A stretch of DNA of 64,000 nt from Candidatus Caldarchaeum subterraneum. Lineage in GTDB: Archaea > Thermoproteota > Nitrososphaeria_A > Caldarchaeales > Caldarchaeaceae. The translations under genes were made by a program, and so were the position numbers. Of the stretch, positions 50,839 to 60,679 are shown piece after piece (position 1 is the first letter of the stretch; each line of letters begins with the position of its first letter). Below the pieces are notes generated by a model. It saw nothing but the letters and a program-made list of their open reading frames with translations. It did not search any database and was not told the origin of the DNA. The stretch is from contig BA000048.1 of the NCBI GenBank assembly GCA_000270325.1, positions 1,251,494 to 1,315,493 on the forward strand, read 5' to 3'.

Positions 50839-52008
50839 TTAGAAACTTCTAGGCATGTTAAGTATTCTAGTGCCGATGTAGTTTAGCACCATTTCCTCAG
50901 GGACAGGCGCTGTCTTGAACAGTCTAGCGTCGCGGAAAAACCTTTCGATGTCGTTGTCTTCTGCGAAGCCGTTTCCTCCGAATGTTTGGACGGCTCTGTC
51001 AGCTGCCTTGAAAGCCACTCTCGCGGCTGTGAACGCCGCTACATTGGCTTCGAATGCGCATTCCTTACCGTTGTCGAAGAGCCAAGCAGCTTTCTGCGTC
51101 ATCAGCCGCGCGACCTCCAGCTCAGCTTTCACCTCGGCCAACGGAAACTGTATGGCTTGGTTGCTTCCGATGGGTCTTCCGAAAACCCGTCTGTTGGAAG
51201 CATAGTCCACGGACCTGTTGAGCAGGTATTCGGCTACGCCGATGGATATGGAGGCTGTGCAAACCCTTTCGGCGTTTAGCAGAGGTGTAAGAGCTTCCCA
51301 TCCCTTGTCCACCTCGCCGAGGACATGTGTCGCCGGAACCCATGCATCCTCAAAGTAGACAACGTTGCTTGTGAGAGGTCTCAAAGCCATTCCAGGTATC
51401 TTTGATGTTTTTACACCGGGTTGTTTTGCGTCGACGAGAAAGAGCGTTAGCCCCTCTGACTTTTTTCTCGCTTTTTCCTTGGGCGTGGTGCGTGCGACTG
51501 TCACGATGATGTCGGCGAGGTGTGCGAGGGTTATCCAGATTTTCTGCCCGTTCAACCTGTAGCCATCTCCCTCTCTAACGGCTGATGTCTGTATGTCGAA
51601 CGTGTTAACTCCGGCGTTTGGCTCGGTGTGTCCAAAAGAGCAGATGAGCTCGCCCCTGACAAGTCGGGGCAAATACTGTTGCCGAACCTCCTCTCTTCCG
51701 AGTCTCTCGATGGTCATTCCCGCGAAAACATTTGTCCGCATCAACAAGTCTCCAGCTGGCAATCCTCCGCCGGCAGCAGCCACACCAATAATCGCCTCTG
51801 AGACAGCCTGCAGCCCTAGCCCCAGTCCACCATACTGCTCACCTATGCAGATACCGAGGAAACCCTGTTCAGCTACCGCCTTCCAATATTCTTCGGGAAA
51901 ACGACGCTCCACGTCAGCTTTCCGCCAATACTCGAGAGGAAAACGCTTCATGAACTCGGCTACAGAACGTCTTATGAACAACACTTCCTCGCTTTCGTCG
52001 AAGTTCAC
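50839..52008 (-). CDS. Acyl-CoA dehydrogenase
   Basis: FAD enzyme that makes alpha-beta double bonds in acyl-CoAs, 389 residues. Family segments are EQYGGLGLGLQAVSEAIIG, SFGHTEPNAGVNTFDIQTSA (FAD/substrate strand), GQKIWITLAHLADIIVTVAR, FGRPIGSNQAIQFPLAEVKAE in pieces and VQTFGGNGFAEDNDIERFFRD. It starts with GTG. First gene of the acyl-CoA cluster that continues with the Mo-hydroxylase, thiolase-like, DUF35 and thioesterase genes. The substrate is unknown; the sequence looks closest to the general medium- or branched-chain type. Confidence 0.92.
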   Translation of the reverse strand: MNFDESEEVLFIRRSVAEFMKRFPLEYWRKADVERRFPEEYWKAVAEQGFLGICIGEQYGGLGLGLQAVSEAIIGVAAAGGGLPAGDLLMRTNVFAGMTIERLGREEVRQQYLPRLVRGELICSFGHTEPNAGVNTFDIQTSAVREGDGYRLNGQKIWITLAHLADIIVTVARTTPKEKARKKSEGLTLFLVDAKQPGVKTSKIPGMALRPLTSNVVYFEDAWVPATHVLGEVDKGWEALTPLLNAERVCTASISIGVAEYLLNRSVDYASNRRVFGRPIGSNQAIQFPLAEVKAELEVARLMTQKAAWLFDNGKECAFEANVAAFTAARVAFKAADRAVQTFGGNGFAEDNDIERFFRDARLFKTAPVPEEMVLNYIGTRILNMPRSF

Positions 52009-52061
52009 AGAATCAAAGCAACGCTGCTGTTCTTTAGGATATTCAGGTAAATCGTCTAAAG

Positions 52062-52071
52062 CTTATATATT
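52062..52071 (+). promoter_or_regulatory. TATA box for the TrpB2 gene
   Basis: CTTATATATT is centred 26-27 nt before the ATG at 52093, a good leaderless promoter. Confidence 0.6.
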
Positions 52072-52092
52072 TCATAACTGGTTTTCTTTTGA

Positions 52093-53493
52093 ATGAATCG
52101 TAAAATAGTCCTTGATGAAAACAGCTTGCCAAAATATTGGTACAACATTTTGCCGGATTTGCCGAAGCCCCTTCCACCGCCCATCGACCCTTCAACCAAG
52201 GGCCCGATTGACCCAGCAAAGCTAGAGCGAATCTTTCCAAAGGAGCTGATTCGGCAGGAGATGAGTCCTGAGCGTTGGATACCAATCCCCGAGGAGGTGA
52301 GGGAAATTCTCCGAATTTGGAGGCCGACTCCGCTTTACAGAGCCTACAACCTTGAGAAAATGCTCAAAACCCCTGCACGAATCTACTACAAGCATGAGGG
52401 TGTCTCGCCGCCGGGTTCCCACAAACCAAACACAGCCGTAGCCCAGGCATATTACAACATGAAGGAGGGTGTTGAGAGGCTGACGACGGAGACGGGTGCG
52501 GGACAGTGGGGTAGCGCGTTATCCTTCGCAACTAGAATGTTCGGGCTCAAATGCACGGTTTACATGGTGAGGGCCAGTTATCAGCAGAAACCCGCTCGAA
52601 AAATGTTGATGCATTCATGGGGCGCTGAGGTTTACCCAAGCCCCAGCGACAAAACCAACTTCGGACGAAGCCTACTCGCCAAAGACCCCAACCACCCTGG
52701 AAGCCTCGGCATAGCCATCAGCGAAGCCCTCGAAGACTGCGTAACACATGAGAACACAAAATACAGCCTAGGCAGCGTTCTGAACCATGTCTTGATGCAT
52801 CAGACTGTTCAGGGCTTGGAGGCGATTGAACAGCTAAAACAGGTAGATGATTATCCAGACATAGTGGCTGGATGCGTCGGCGGTGGAAGCAGCTTCTCTG
52901 GGTTGACGTGGCCGTTTTACTACGAGGTGATTTCGAAGAAGGCGCCGAAGCAGGTACAGTTTGTCGCAACCGAGCCAACAGCCTGCCCAACCATGACCAA
53001 AGGCATATACACTTACGACTTCGGCGACACAGCCAAGATGACGCCGCTTCTCCCCATGTACACCCTCGGCTCAGACTTTGTACCGCCACCCATCCACGCA
53101 GGTGGACTTAGATATCACGGCGACGCTCCGACGCTCTGCCTCCTTCTCCACGAGGGATGGATAAAGCCATACGCCTATGACCAGGTATCCGTCTTCGACG
53201 CCGCCGTAACATTCGCGAGAGCAGAGGGCTTCCTACCCGGGCCCGAGCCATCTCACACAATCCGCTACGTCATCGACGAGGCTCTCCGATGCAAGCAGAC
53301 AGGCGAGGAGAAGGTTATACTGTTCAACCTCTGTGGACATGGCGCGTTTGACCTGCACGCCTATGAGGAGTTCTTCGAAGGTAAGCTGCCGCCATGGTAT
53401 TATCCCGAGGAGGAGATAAAGAAATCAGTGGAGAGGCTGAGGAAGGAGCTGGATTGGCTGCCCCAGGTTGAGAAACAGTTCCTCGGCGTCTAA
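52093..53493 (+). CDS. trpB2: TrpB2-type tryptophan synthase beta chain-like protein
   Basis: PLP enzyme of the TrpB2 group, 466 residues, longer than TrpB1. The PLP lysine is in [18 protein letters not shown] (about residue 110), followed by [15 protein letters not shown], phosphate-cup [19 protein letters not shown] and C-terminal [20 protein letters not shown]. TrpB2 is usually alone, without trpA, and can make tryptophan from indole and serine or O-phosphoserine. No trp genes are next to it. The 3' end overlaps the convergent XPF-like nuclease gene by four bases. Confidence 0.93.
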   Translation: MNRKIVLDENSLPKYWYNILPDLPKPLPPPIDPSTKGPIDPAKLERIFPKELIRQEMSPERWIPIPEEVREILRIWRPTPLYRAYNLEKMLKTPARIYYKHEGVSPPGSHKPNTAVAQAYYNMKEGVERLTTETGAGQWGSALSFATRMFGLKCTVYMVRASYQQKPARKMLMHSWGAEVYPSPSDKTNFGRSLLAKDPNHPGSLGIAISEALEDCVTHENTKYSLGSVLNHVLMHQTVQGLEAIEQLKQVDDYPDIVAGCVGGGSSFSGLTWPFYYEVISKKAPKQVQFVATEPTACPTMTKGIYTYDFGDTAKMTPLLPMYTLGSDFVPPPIHAGGLRYHGDAPTLCLLLHEGWIKPYAYDQVSVFDAAVTFARAEGFLPGPEPSHTIRYVIDEALRCKQTGEEKVILFNLCGHGAFDLHAYEEFFEGKLPPWYYPEEEIKKSVERLRKELDWLPQVEKQFLGV

Positions 53494-54164
53494 CCCTCTC
53501 CACCATACACGGTGTTAGCCACCTCAACCATTTTTTTCACAGTTTTCTCCGGAATTCTTCTACCTCCAACCTTGATTTTATCCAGCTCATGAATATTATC
53601 GGGCGAAAGTGCTGCGAAGACGTTTCTCAGTGTTTTGTAGTGGCCGAGAAGTGCTTTGGCTGTCTCGTGTCCGCAGAGGCCTTCGAGGACGAATAGCGCC
53701 TGCTCATCCGCTGTCATCCCCTTCCTCTTAACCCGCAGCGGATACTCGCGGAACTCCTCAACCTCGCCGAGGGACTTGTTTTTCCACACAAGATAGGTGA
53801 GTGTCCCGCGGATGTCTGGTGTGGGGATGATTGGTATCCCCCAGTCATGGACAATCTTGTCCATCAACGCGAGAATGGAGACCTCCTTCCATCCCCGTTT
53901 TCTGTAAAGCCCCAGATACCCTTCGAGGATGAGAACCTTCTCCCCCTCAAACATCTTCATGGCAGAGAGCTGTTCCCAAAGCCTTCCCTTCAAACTGTTA
54001 AGAAAATCCATCACAGTTTTCCTCTCAACCAAAGCATGTTTCTCCCTCCCGATAATCAGGTAATCACCTGCCTGCAGAGGCTTCACAGCCGTCTCCACAA
54101 CCTTCGCCAGCGACTCAACCAACCTACTGTTCTCAGAAGCCTCGTTGCTGTCAACCACAATCAT
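53490..54164 (-). CDS. XPF/ERCC4-type structure-specific nuclease without helicase domain
   Basis: A 224-residue nuclease for flap or branched DNA. The nuclease core has VDSNE (residues 4-8, in place of the more common VDxRE) and [15 protein letters not shown] with the diagnostic ERKx3D. The C-terminal half is an HhH2 domain ([20 protein letters not shown] and [18 protein letters not shown]). The absence of the helicase domain is typical of the crenarchaeal-type XPF, which needs PCNA. I see no obvious PIP box at the C-terminus. ATG 54164 is chosen because a TATA-like element (54187-54197) is 27 nt upstream and the family begins there. Confidence 0.92.
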   Translation of the reverse strand: MIVVDSNEASENSRLVESLAKVVETAVKPLQAGDYLIIGREKHALVERKTVMDFLNSLKGRLWEQLSAMKMFEGEKVLILEGYLGLYRKRGWKEVSILALMDKIVHDWGIPIIPTPDIRGTLTYLVWKNKSLGEVEEFREYPLRVKRKGMTADEQALFVLEGLCGHETAKALLGHYKTLRNVFAALSPDNIHELDKIKVGGRRIPEKTVKKMVEVANTVYGGEG

Positions 54165-54212
54165 AAACAACAAAAACACGCCACAGCTTTAAACACACCT
54201 CTTTTCGGATAA

Positions 54213-54222
54213 CCTATAAATA
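54213..54222 (+). promoter_or_regulatory. TATA box for the Liv-type operon
   Basis: CTATAAATAA is centred 28 nt before the GTG at 54246, giving a leaderless start for the binding-protein gene. Confidence 0.6.
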
Positions 54223-54245
54223 ATTCACATAGAGTACACTCTTGC

Positions 54246-55574
54246 GTGAATAAGAGTATAAAGGCTGTAAGTAGAACCGTAGTTGTCGCCTTGGTTGTTG
54301 TCGTGATAGCAGTCGCCGCTGTGGCTGGGGTTTTCTTGACAGGTGTCCTCACACCAGAGCAGCAAAAGAGACAGATAATTATAGGGCTCTCGCTCCCGCT
54401 CACCAACCCGGTAGGCATACACGCCAAATACGCGGCGGAGATGGCTGTTGAAGAGATAAACTCAGCTGGTGGAGTTGTGCTCAACGGGACAAGGTACGAG
54501 CTTGTGCTGGTGGCCGAGGACACCAACGAGATGGACCCGCTCATTCCCGTTGACCAGGGAGTTACAGCGTTTAAACGGCTCATCGAGGTCCACGGCGCCC
54601 ATGTCATCGTCGGAGGTGTGAGAACGGACGTCGTAGTCGCTCAAAGCCAGCTACTGTCCCAGTACAAAATAGTCTACCTCGACGTTGAGTCCAACCAGCG
54701 AATAGTTGAGGACCGTGTCCAAAGCGATTACGAGAACTACAAGTACTACTTCCACTTCTTCGCAGGAGGCCGCAACTCCAGCGCAGGCCCATACATAGCC
54801 ACCATTCCATCAGCGTTGAGAAACGCGGCGAAAAACAACCCAGACTTCCCCAACGTGACAAGAATAGCGCTTGTGGCCGAAAACGCTCTCTGGACAGTAG
54901 GGTTGGCTGGAAGGCCCGCGGGCAACTCAACTTTCTTCCAGAGGCTGAAGCAGCAGGGCTTCGACCTTGTTTTCGCAGAACTCTATCCAACAACTCAGTC
55001 GGACTTCTCCAGCTACTTGGCGAGAATAAAGGCAAGCGGAGCCGGGCTGATTATTCTATTGTTCTCGGGGCCGCCGGGCGTGGCTTTCACCAAGCAGTGG
55101 GCTGCCTACGACTGGTCACCGGGGAAGAAGCCGATAATCTTCGGACCCGGGCTGCTGGGCGGGTTCTCATGGTTCTGGACGCAGACAGAGGGAGCTGCGC
55201 AGGGGACAATCTGGTGGCCAGCCACCGTCAAGGTCCCCGTCACACCCAAGACGGTGCCATTCATAGAGAAGTTCACGCAACGGTATAAGGAGACGCCGAA
55301 CACGGCTGCCTTCGACACATACGACGCCATATACGTCCTGAAACAGGCTCTCGAGAGGGCTAACACTTGGAAGGCAGACAGGCTGGTGACCGCTTTGGAG
55401 CAGACAGATTACGAGGGAGTGATCGGGCGGATACAGTTCAACAGAAAGCTGCACGGCCTCAACCTCGCGCTACCGAATCTCTACTGGTACTTTGGACAGT
55501 GGCAGAACGGAGAGCTGGTGCCTGTCTGGAGCCCCGACCAACCACAAACAGTCAGGAACCTAGTGCTGCCGTAA
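54246..55574 (+). CDS. Liv-type ABC transporter substrate-binding protein
   Basis: Extracellular periplasmic-binding-protein-fold receptor, 442 residues. Residues 10-32 form an N-terminal membrane anchor. The Peripla_BP_6-type domain starts IIIGLSLPLTNPVGIHAKY, has AAEMAVEEINSAGGVVLNGTRY in pieces, then VDQGVTAFKRLI and VIVGGVRTDVVVAQS, and ends QWQNGELVPVWSPDQ. First gene of a full branched-chain-amino-acid-like transport operon (LivKHMGF order). The ligand may be an amide, urea or aromatic compound rather than an amino acid, since an amidohydrolase gene is adjacent; this is inference. Confidence 0.92.
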   Translation: MNKSIKAVSRTVVVALVVVVIAVAAVAGVFLTGVLTPEQQKRQIIIGLSLPLTNPVGIHAKYAAEMAVEEINSAGGVVLNGTRYELVLVAEDTNEMDPLIPVDQGVTAFKRLIEVHGAHVIVGGVRTDVVVAQSQLLSQYKIVYLDVESNQRIVEDRVQSDYENYKYYFHFFAGGRNSSAGPYIATIPSALRNAAKNNPDFPNVTRIALVAENALWTVGLAGRPAGNSTFFQRLKQQGFDLVFAELYPTTQSDFSSYLARIKASGAGLIILLFSGPPGVAFTKQWAAYDWSPGKKPIIFGPGLLGGFSWFWTQTEGAAQGTIWWPATVKVPVTPKTVPFIEKFTQRYKETPNTAAFDTYDAIYVLKQALERANTWKADRLVTALEQTDYEGVIGRIQFNRKLHGLNLALPNLYWYFGQWQNGELVPVWSPDQPQTVRNLVLP

Positions 55575-55575
55575 A

Positions 55576-56442
55576 ATGATATCCTCGGAGGCGGCTGCGA
55601 CAATCCTCGTCTACGGATTCATAACCAGCCTTGTGTATGCCCTCTTCGCCGAGGGCTTCTCCCTTATTTTTGGCGTAGCTCGGATGATTGACGCAGCCTA
55701 CGGAATGTGGTACACCGCGGCCGCATACATGGCCTTTGCACTCGTAACCGTTTACAACATCCCCTCTCTTGTGACTTTTTTCGCAACCGTCGCAGCCTTG
55801 TTCGCCGCCGGGTTCATCTACTACTGGGCCGTTCTCAGGCGAATCAAGGAGCACATAGAAATGATCATGACCACTTTCCTCATCGCGTTGGTCATCCAAA
55901 ACCTGATCGTGTTGCTGTTCACAAACTTTCCATGGTCGACGCCAGCGGTTTTTCCGGGGTCAACACCGGTTTTCGGTGTGTCTGTCTTCAACCAGCAGCT
56001 GGCCGCGGCCGTGGCTGCATCGGCTCTGCTCATACTCTTATGGCTCCTCATCTACAGGACAAAGGTTGGACTGGCTATACGGAGCGTTGCGCAGGACGTT
56101 GATGCCGCTGTCTGCGTGGGTATAAGGCCCGAGAGAACCATGGCTCTTGTCCTTGGTCTCTCAACAGCTCTAGCGGGGTTGGCGAGCCTTCTCGTGACGC
56201 CTCAGAGCACCATCACACCCGTGCTTGGATGGCCCATGCTAACCCTTGCCTTCGCCATCGTCGTTCTCGGAGGACTGGGGGACTACCGTGGAACACTTCT
56301 CGCCGCATTCGTCATAGGCTACGTGGAGATAACTGTCCAGAACCTCGTAAGCCCCCTCTACTCCGGAGCGGCGTCGCTAATAGCCGTGCTTCTAACTCTT
56401 TGGCTGAGGCCCAAGGGAATATTCGGGAGAAGTGTTGAGTGA
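55576..56442 (+). CDS. Liv-type ABC transporter permease LivH family
   Basis: A 288-residue membrane protein with about eight hydrophobic helices. Typical segments are ISSEAAATILVYGFITSLVY in the first helix, GLAIRSVAQDVDAAVCVGI and the last loop FAIVVLGGLGDYRGTLLAAFV, which matches the permease-ATPase interface region of LivH. It starts one base after the binding-protein stop and overlaps the next permease by four bases. Confidence 0.92.
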   Translation: MISSEAAATILVYGFITSLVYALFAEGFSLIFGVARMIDAAYGMWYTAAAYMAFALVTVYNIPSLVTFFATVAALFAAGFIYYWAVLRRIKEHIEMIMTTFLIALVIQNLIVLLFTNFPWSTPAVFPGSTPVFGVSVFNQQLAAAVAASALLILLWLLIYRTKVGLAIRSVAQDVDAAVCVGIRPERTMALVLGLSTALAGLASLLVTPQSTITPVLGWPMLTLAFAIVVLGGLGDYRGTLLAAFVIGYVEITVQNLVSPLYSGAASLIAVLLTLWLRPKGIFGRSVE

Positions 56443-57377
56443 TGAAGAAGATTGATAGAGTTTTCATAGCTGTGCTTTTGATTGTCCTGGCTATTCTCGC
56501 GGCTGCACCCATAGCGTTTAACCTCAGGTTCATCATATTCATCCTGACGCTGACAAACATTTTCGCCATGCTGGCCGTCAGCTGGAACCTTCTCTCAGGG
56601 TACATGGGGCTGCTAAGCCTCGGCCACTCCTTTTTCTTCGCCGGCGGAGGATACGCCGCAGCCATTTTAAGCATCTCCTACGGTGTCCCGCCCGTGGCAG
56701 CTGTTTTTCTCGGAGCCCTGGTCATCACGGCGCTAGGAAGCCTGATTGGCTTGCCAAGCCTCAAGCTACGCGGCCACTTTTTCGCCCTCGTCACCCTGAT
56801 AATTCCTGTAATAGCATATCAGGTGACCAACGCCATCCCACAGCTCGGCGGACACGACGGCATCTTCGGCATACCATCGCTCTTCCAAAGCGCGGAAGCA
56901 TTCTACCTCGCTAGCTTAGCTGCTCTGGCTGGCAGCGTGCTGGTCAGCTACCTAGTCATGAGAAGCCGTCTCGGATTAATCTTCACATGCATCAAAGATG
57001 ATGAAATTGCCGCAAAGGCAGCTGGGATAGATGTGCCGCGCTATAAGCTGTTGGGCTTAGCCATCAGCATCTTCATAGCAGGGGTGGCCGGCGCTTTCTA
57101 CGCCTACCTCAACGGCGTGATTAGCCCCGCCACCTACGAGCTTGAGAAGGCTAGTCTGCCGCTGTTGATGACGCTTCTCGGAGGAAGAGCGACAATTCTG
57201 GGCCCCGTCGTCGGAGCCTTCATCATCGAAACCCTGATTGAGACGCTGAAGATAGAGGTCTTGGTAAGGGCGCGTCTGCTGATATACTCTGCCCTGGCTC
57301 TGTTGATATTCATGGTTTTCCCCAGCGGTATTGTAGGTTTTCTGAGGAGGAGGGTTTATGGAGATACTGCGGGTTGA
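56439..57377 (+). CDS. Liv-type ABC transporter permease LivM family
   Basis: Second membrane subunit, 312 residues. Features are NLLSGYMGLLSLGHSFFFAGG, LKLRGHFFALVTLIIPVIA, the interface loop RLGLIFTCIKDDEIAAKAAGI and VAGAFYAYLNGVISPATYE. The end overlaps the ATPase gene by 20 bases. Confidence 0.92.
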   Translation: MMKKIDRVFIAVLLIVLAILAAAPIAFNLRFIIFILTLTNIFAMLAVSWNLLSGYMGLLSLGHSFFFAGGGYAAAILSISYGVPPVAAVFLGALVITALGSLIGLPSLKLRGHFFALVTLIIPVIAYQVTNAIPQLGGHDGIFGIPSLFQSAEAFYLASLAALAGSVLVSYLVMRSRLGLIFTCIKDDEIAAKAAGIDVPRYKLLGLAISIFIAGVAGAFYAYLNGVISPATYELEKASLPLLMTLLGGRATILGPVVGAFIIETLIETLKIEVLVRARLLIYSALALLIFMVFPSGIVGFLRRRVYGDTAG

Positions 57378-58074
57378 GCATCTGGTCAAGCGATTTGGCG
57401 GAATAGTCGCGGTCGACGATGTTTCCTTCACTGTTAAGCAACATGAGATTCTCGGCGTCATAGGTCCAAACGGTGCTGGCAAAACCACTCTCTTCTCACT
57501 CATATCGGGGACTGAGAAACCCGACGCTGGAAAAGTCTATCTAAACGGGGAGGACATCACCAACACCAAGCCCTACCACCGGGCCATCAAAGGCCTCGTC
57601 AGAACCTTCCAAATAGTAAGGCCCTTCAAATCGTTGACTGTTGAGCAGAACCTCCGCGCACCGCTGACAGTCAGGGGAAACAAGTTTAACGAGGAAGAGG
57701 CGATGGCGCTTCTGCGGCAACTCGGTCTAGCAGCCAAGAGAAACACTCCAACAACTCTTCTCACCCATGGGGAGCTGAAAAAACTCGAAGTGGCGAGAGG
57801 ACTCATCGCGAAACCCCGTGTCCTGATGCTCGACGAGCCCTTCGGAGGCCTGACTGTCGCCGAGATAGAGGAAGTAACCCAAGTTTTAAGAGAATATGTG
57901 GCTGAGGGCGGAACACTCGTCATCATAGAGCATAGGCTCCGTGAGTTGATGAAGCTTATTCAACGTGCTCTCGTGATGGACCAGGGTAAGCTGATTTTCG
58001 AGGGAGCCCCTGCTGATGTTGCCAGAAGCGATGTGGTCATCAAAGCCTATCTGGGAACCAACACGGTGATCTGA
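57358..58074 (+). CDS. Liv-type ABC transporter ATP-binding protein LivG family
   Basis: ATPase of the transporter, 238 residues. Walker A GPNGAGKTTLFSLIS (about residues 36-50), Q-loop LVRTFQIVRPFKSLTVEQN, signature LLTHGELKKLEVARGL and Walker B VLMLDEPFGGLTVAEI are seen. The signature has THGEL rather than the usual SYGEQ. It is followed directly by the second ATPase gene. Confidence 0.93.
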   Translation: MEILRVEHLVKRFGGIVAVDDVSFTVKQHEILGVIGPNGAGKTTLFSLISGTEKPDAGKVYLNGEDITNTKPYHRAIKGLVRTFQIVRPFKSLTVEQNLRAPLTVRGNKFNEEEAMALLRQLGLAAKRNTPTTLLTHGELKKLEVARGLIAKPRVLMLDEPFGGLTVAEIEEVTQVLREYVAEGGTLVIIEHRLRELMKLIQRALVMDQGKLIFEGAPADVARSDVVIKAYLGTNTVI

Positions 58075-58791
58075 TTGGAGAAGGTGCTTGAGGCTGTAGG
58101 GTTGACGGCGGGCTACGGGCTTGTCACGATTATCGAGGACATCAGCGTAGAGGTTCGCGAGAGGGAGATTGTCGCGGTGATTGGGCCGAACGGCGCTGGG
58201 AAGACGACGCTTATGCTTGCGCTGGCTGGGCTGGCGACCGTCAAGTCAGGCAAGACGCTGCTAAACAACGAGGACATAACACGTCTTCCGCCCTATGAAC
58301 GCGTGGTGAAAGGCCTTGTGCTTTCACTTGAGAGACGACGGCTCTTCCCCGACATGACTGTGTATGAAAACGTTATGACAGGAGCATACAGGCGCAGGGA
58401 CAGAGAAAATATCAGGAAAGACTATGAAATGGTGGCGGAGCTTTTCCCCATCATCGAGAAGAGACGAAAACAGTTAGCGGGTACTCTCAGCGGTGGTGAG
58501 CAGCAGATGGTTGCGCTGGCCCGCGCGTTGATGGCGAGGCCGCGTGTTCTTCTTCTCGACGAGCCGAGTGTGGGGCTGGCTCCCATAGCGCGTCTCGCTG
58601 TTTTTGAGAAGGTGAGGGAGATTAGGGAGAGGCAGAATATCGCTATTCTTGTGGTGGAGCAGGACGCGGCCCTCGCTCTCCAAACAGCTGACAGAGCCTA
58701 CGTCATGGAAGGCGGAAGAATAACGCTCGAAGGCTCTGGAACAAATCTTCTCAGCTCACCCAAGATAAGGGAGAGCTACATAGGCCTCTGA
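58075..58791 (+). CDS. Liv-type ABC transporter ATP-binding protein LivF family
   Basis: Second ATPase, 238 residues. Walker A is GPNGAGKTTLMLALAG, the Q-loop LSLERRRLFPDMTVYENV is the LivF type, the signature is LSGGEQQMVALARALM and Walker B is VLLLDEPSVGLAPIA. Start is TTG. The stop overlaps the convergent amidohydrolase gene by 16 bases. Confidence 0.94.
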   Translation: MEKVLEAVGLTAGYGLVTIIEDISVEVREREIVAVIGPNGAGKTTLMLALAGLATVKSGKTLLNNEDITRLPPYERVVKGLVLSLERRRLFPDMTVYENVMTGAYRRRDRENIRKDYEMVAELFPIIEKRRKQLAGTLSGGEQQMVALARALMARPRVLLLDEPSVGLAPIARLAVFEKVREIRERQNIAILVVEQDAALALQTADRAYVMEGGRITLEGSGTNLLSSPKIRESYIGL

Positions 58792-60119
58792 AGGCCTAGC
58801 CTCTCCGCAATCTTTTCAGCAGCAGCCTCAGACTCTCTAAACAGCCTCTCGGCATCGACTCCTATCACTCTTCTCCCCTCGACAACAACCCTCCCATCGA
58901 CGATAACAGTGTCAACAGCGGCTCCGGTGGCGGAGAAGACAACAGACTGGAGCATGTCGAGAACGGGGATAAAGTCGGGAAAACGCATATCGAGGAGAAC
59001 TATGTCGGCTTTCTTCCCCTTTTCCAGCGAGCCAACTCTGTGTCCTAGGCCGAGAAGGTCTGCGGCCGTCGACGTAACAAATCTAATCGCGTCCTTTGCA
59101 AGTGGCAGTGAGGCATTCATTCTTATGTCTCTGCAAAGCCCGGTGAAGAGAGACAGCGTTCTGAGCATGTCGACATGCTGAGCCGAAGGAGCCCCGTCTC
59201 CGCCAAGCCCAACCCTCACACCTTCCGCAAGCATCTCGGGAAACACGCCTCTAACACTTATGCCCTTTCCCTTCTTGAGCGAGGAATAGGGACAGGATAC
59301 AACACCGGCTCCCGAGGACACAATCCTCGCAACATCATCCATGCTCAGGTGAATACTATGAAGAATGTTGACATCACGGCTGAGCAGACCACGTTCAAAC
59401 AGATACTGAACAGGGGTCACGCCGAAGGTTGACAAAGCTTTCTCAACCTCCTCCCTGAACGATGAAACATGTATGAATGTTTTGACATTATTTTCCCGGG
59501 CCCATTCCACCACTTGTCGCAGCAGTTTCTGGCTGCAAGTGGTTACGCTGATGGGTGTGGCGCAGACATCGAGGCGGCCTCCAAATCCTCCTCTAAACTC
59601 GCGGTGTAGATGCGTAAGCTCCTCGAAAGCCTCCTCGGCTGTTTTCGGAATGATGTCAGCTCTGTCCCAGCACCATGTTGATGCGAGACAACGCAGCGGA
59701 ATCTCGTCCAAGGTCTCAAGGGTTGTCGAGGGATATAGGAGTCCGCCGTCGGCAAAGGTTGTCACACCGTTTAAAGCCATGGCATACAATGCGAGTCTGA
59801 AAGCGGTTTTCTCCTCTTCGGGAGTTAACGCGGCGTGATAGGGGAGGCAAAAGTTGTTGAACCATGTTGTTTCGCCGAGTCCGTCGGGAAACATGGTTTG
59901 AGACAGCTGCTCACGCGAGTGGTAGTGACAATTTACGAGACCGGGCAACACTATTTTCCATTCATCGCCGACAACCATGTCGCAGCGGTATCTTTTCTTC
60001 AAATCCTCAAAAAACCCCACATCAACAATTCTATCACCCTCGACAACCACCCCGCCATCTCTGAAAACTCGGTTAACCTCATCCACTGTGACGACAAACC
60101 TGCCCCTGACAATAAACAT
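58776..60119 (-). CDS. Metal-dependent amidohydrolase (TrzN/SsnA/guanine deaminase-like)
   Basis: A 447-residue hydrolase of the amidohydrolase superfamily. The metal ligands are in LPGLVNCHYHSREQLS (HxH), KTFIHVSSF, LHSIHLSMDD and LGGDGAPSAQHVDML (final Asp). The N- and C-terminal beta-sandwich halves are present (VVVEGDRIVDVG, KADIVLLDMRFP). These features fit the subfamily that hydrolyses N-heterocycles such as guanine or triazines. It lies next to the Liv-type transporter, so uptake and deamination of a nitrogen compound is a plausible joint role. A TATA-like element (60141-60150) is 27 nt upstream on the minus strand. Confidence 0.9.
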   Translation of the reverse strand: MFIVRGRFVVTVDEVNRVFRDGGVVVEGDRIVDVGFFEDLKKRYRCDMVVGDEWKIVLPGLVNCHYHSREQLSQTMFPDGLGETTWFNNFCLPYHAALTPEEEKTAFRLALYAMALNGVTTFADGGLLYPSTTLETLDEIPLRCLASTWCWDRADIIPKTAEEAFEELTHLHREFRGGFGGRLDVCATPISVTTCSQKLLRQVVEWARENNVKTFIHVSSFREEVEKALSTFGVTPVQYLFERGLLSRDVNILHSIHLSMDDVARIVSSGAGVVSCPYSSLKKGKGISVRGVFPEMLAEGVRVGLGGDGAPSAQHVDMLRTLSLFTGLCRDIRMNASLPLAKDAIRFVTSTAADLLGLGHRVGSLEKGKKADIVLLDMRFPDFIPVLDMLQSVVFSATGAAVDTVIVDGRVVVEGRRVIGVDAERLFRESEAAAEKIAERLGLQRPM

Positions 60120-60140
60120 GCTGAAACGCTGAAGAAACAG

Positions 60141-60150
60141 CTTAAAAGTG
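60141..60150 (-). promoter_or_regulatory. TATA-like element for the amidohydrolase
   Basis: The minus-strand CACTTTTAAG is centred about 26 nt before the ATG at 60119 and follows the 3' end of the 23S rRNA gene. It implies an independent promoter. Confidence 0.45.
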
Positions 60151-60525
60151 TCACGCGTCCAAATAGGGTGGGATGCGTTTTCGCCTGGACGGCTACCTTA
60201 GGCCACTCGGGCGGTTGGGAGCGGCGGGCTGAGGATGTCCGGCCGAAGCCTCCATCCGTACACCCCCGCCCCATCAAACCCGTCTTCTACGGGAGCCCTC
60301 GTCGCCGGTATAGGCCCGTTGCCGAGCCCTTACCCGGCGAGTGGCTGCCTGTTTTCGGGAGCGGCTTCGGGCTTAGATGCTTTCAGCCCTTATCCGCGGG
60401 GGCGCAGCTGCCCGGCACTGCCCTGTAGGACAACCGGTACACCGTTGGCCCCGGCGCTCCGTTCCTCTCGTACTGGGAGCACCTTCCCCTCAGGCAGCCA
60501 GCACTCCCAACAGGTAAAATCCGAT

Positions 60526-60565
<40 letters not shown>

Positions 60566-60679
60566 GATCGGCGAACAGCCGCACCCTTGGCCGCTTCTGC
60601 ACGGCCAGGTTGGGAAGAGCCGACATCGAGGTACCAAGCCGCGGGGTCGATGGGGACTCTCGCCCGCGACGAGCCTGTT

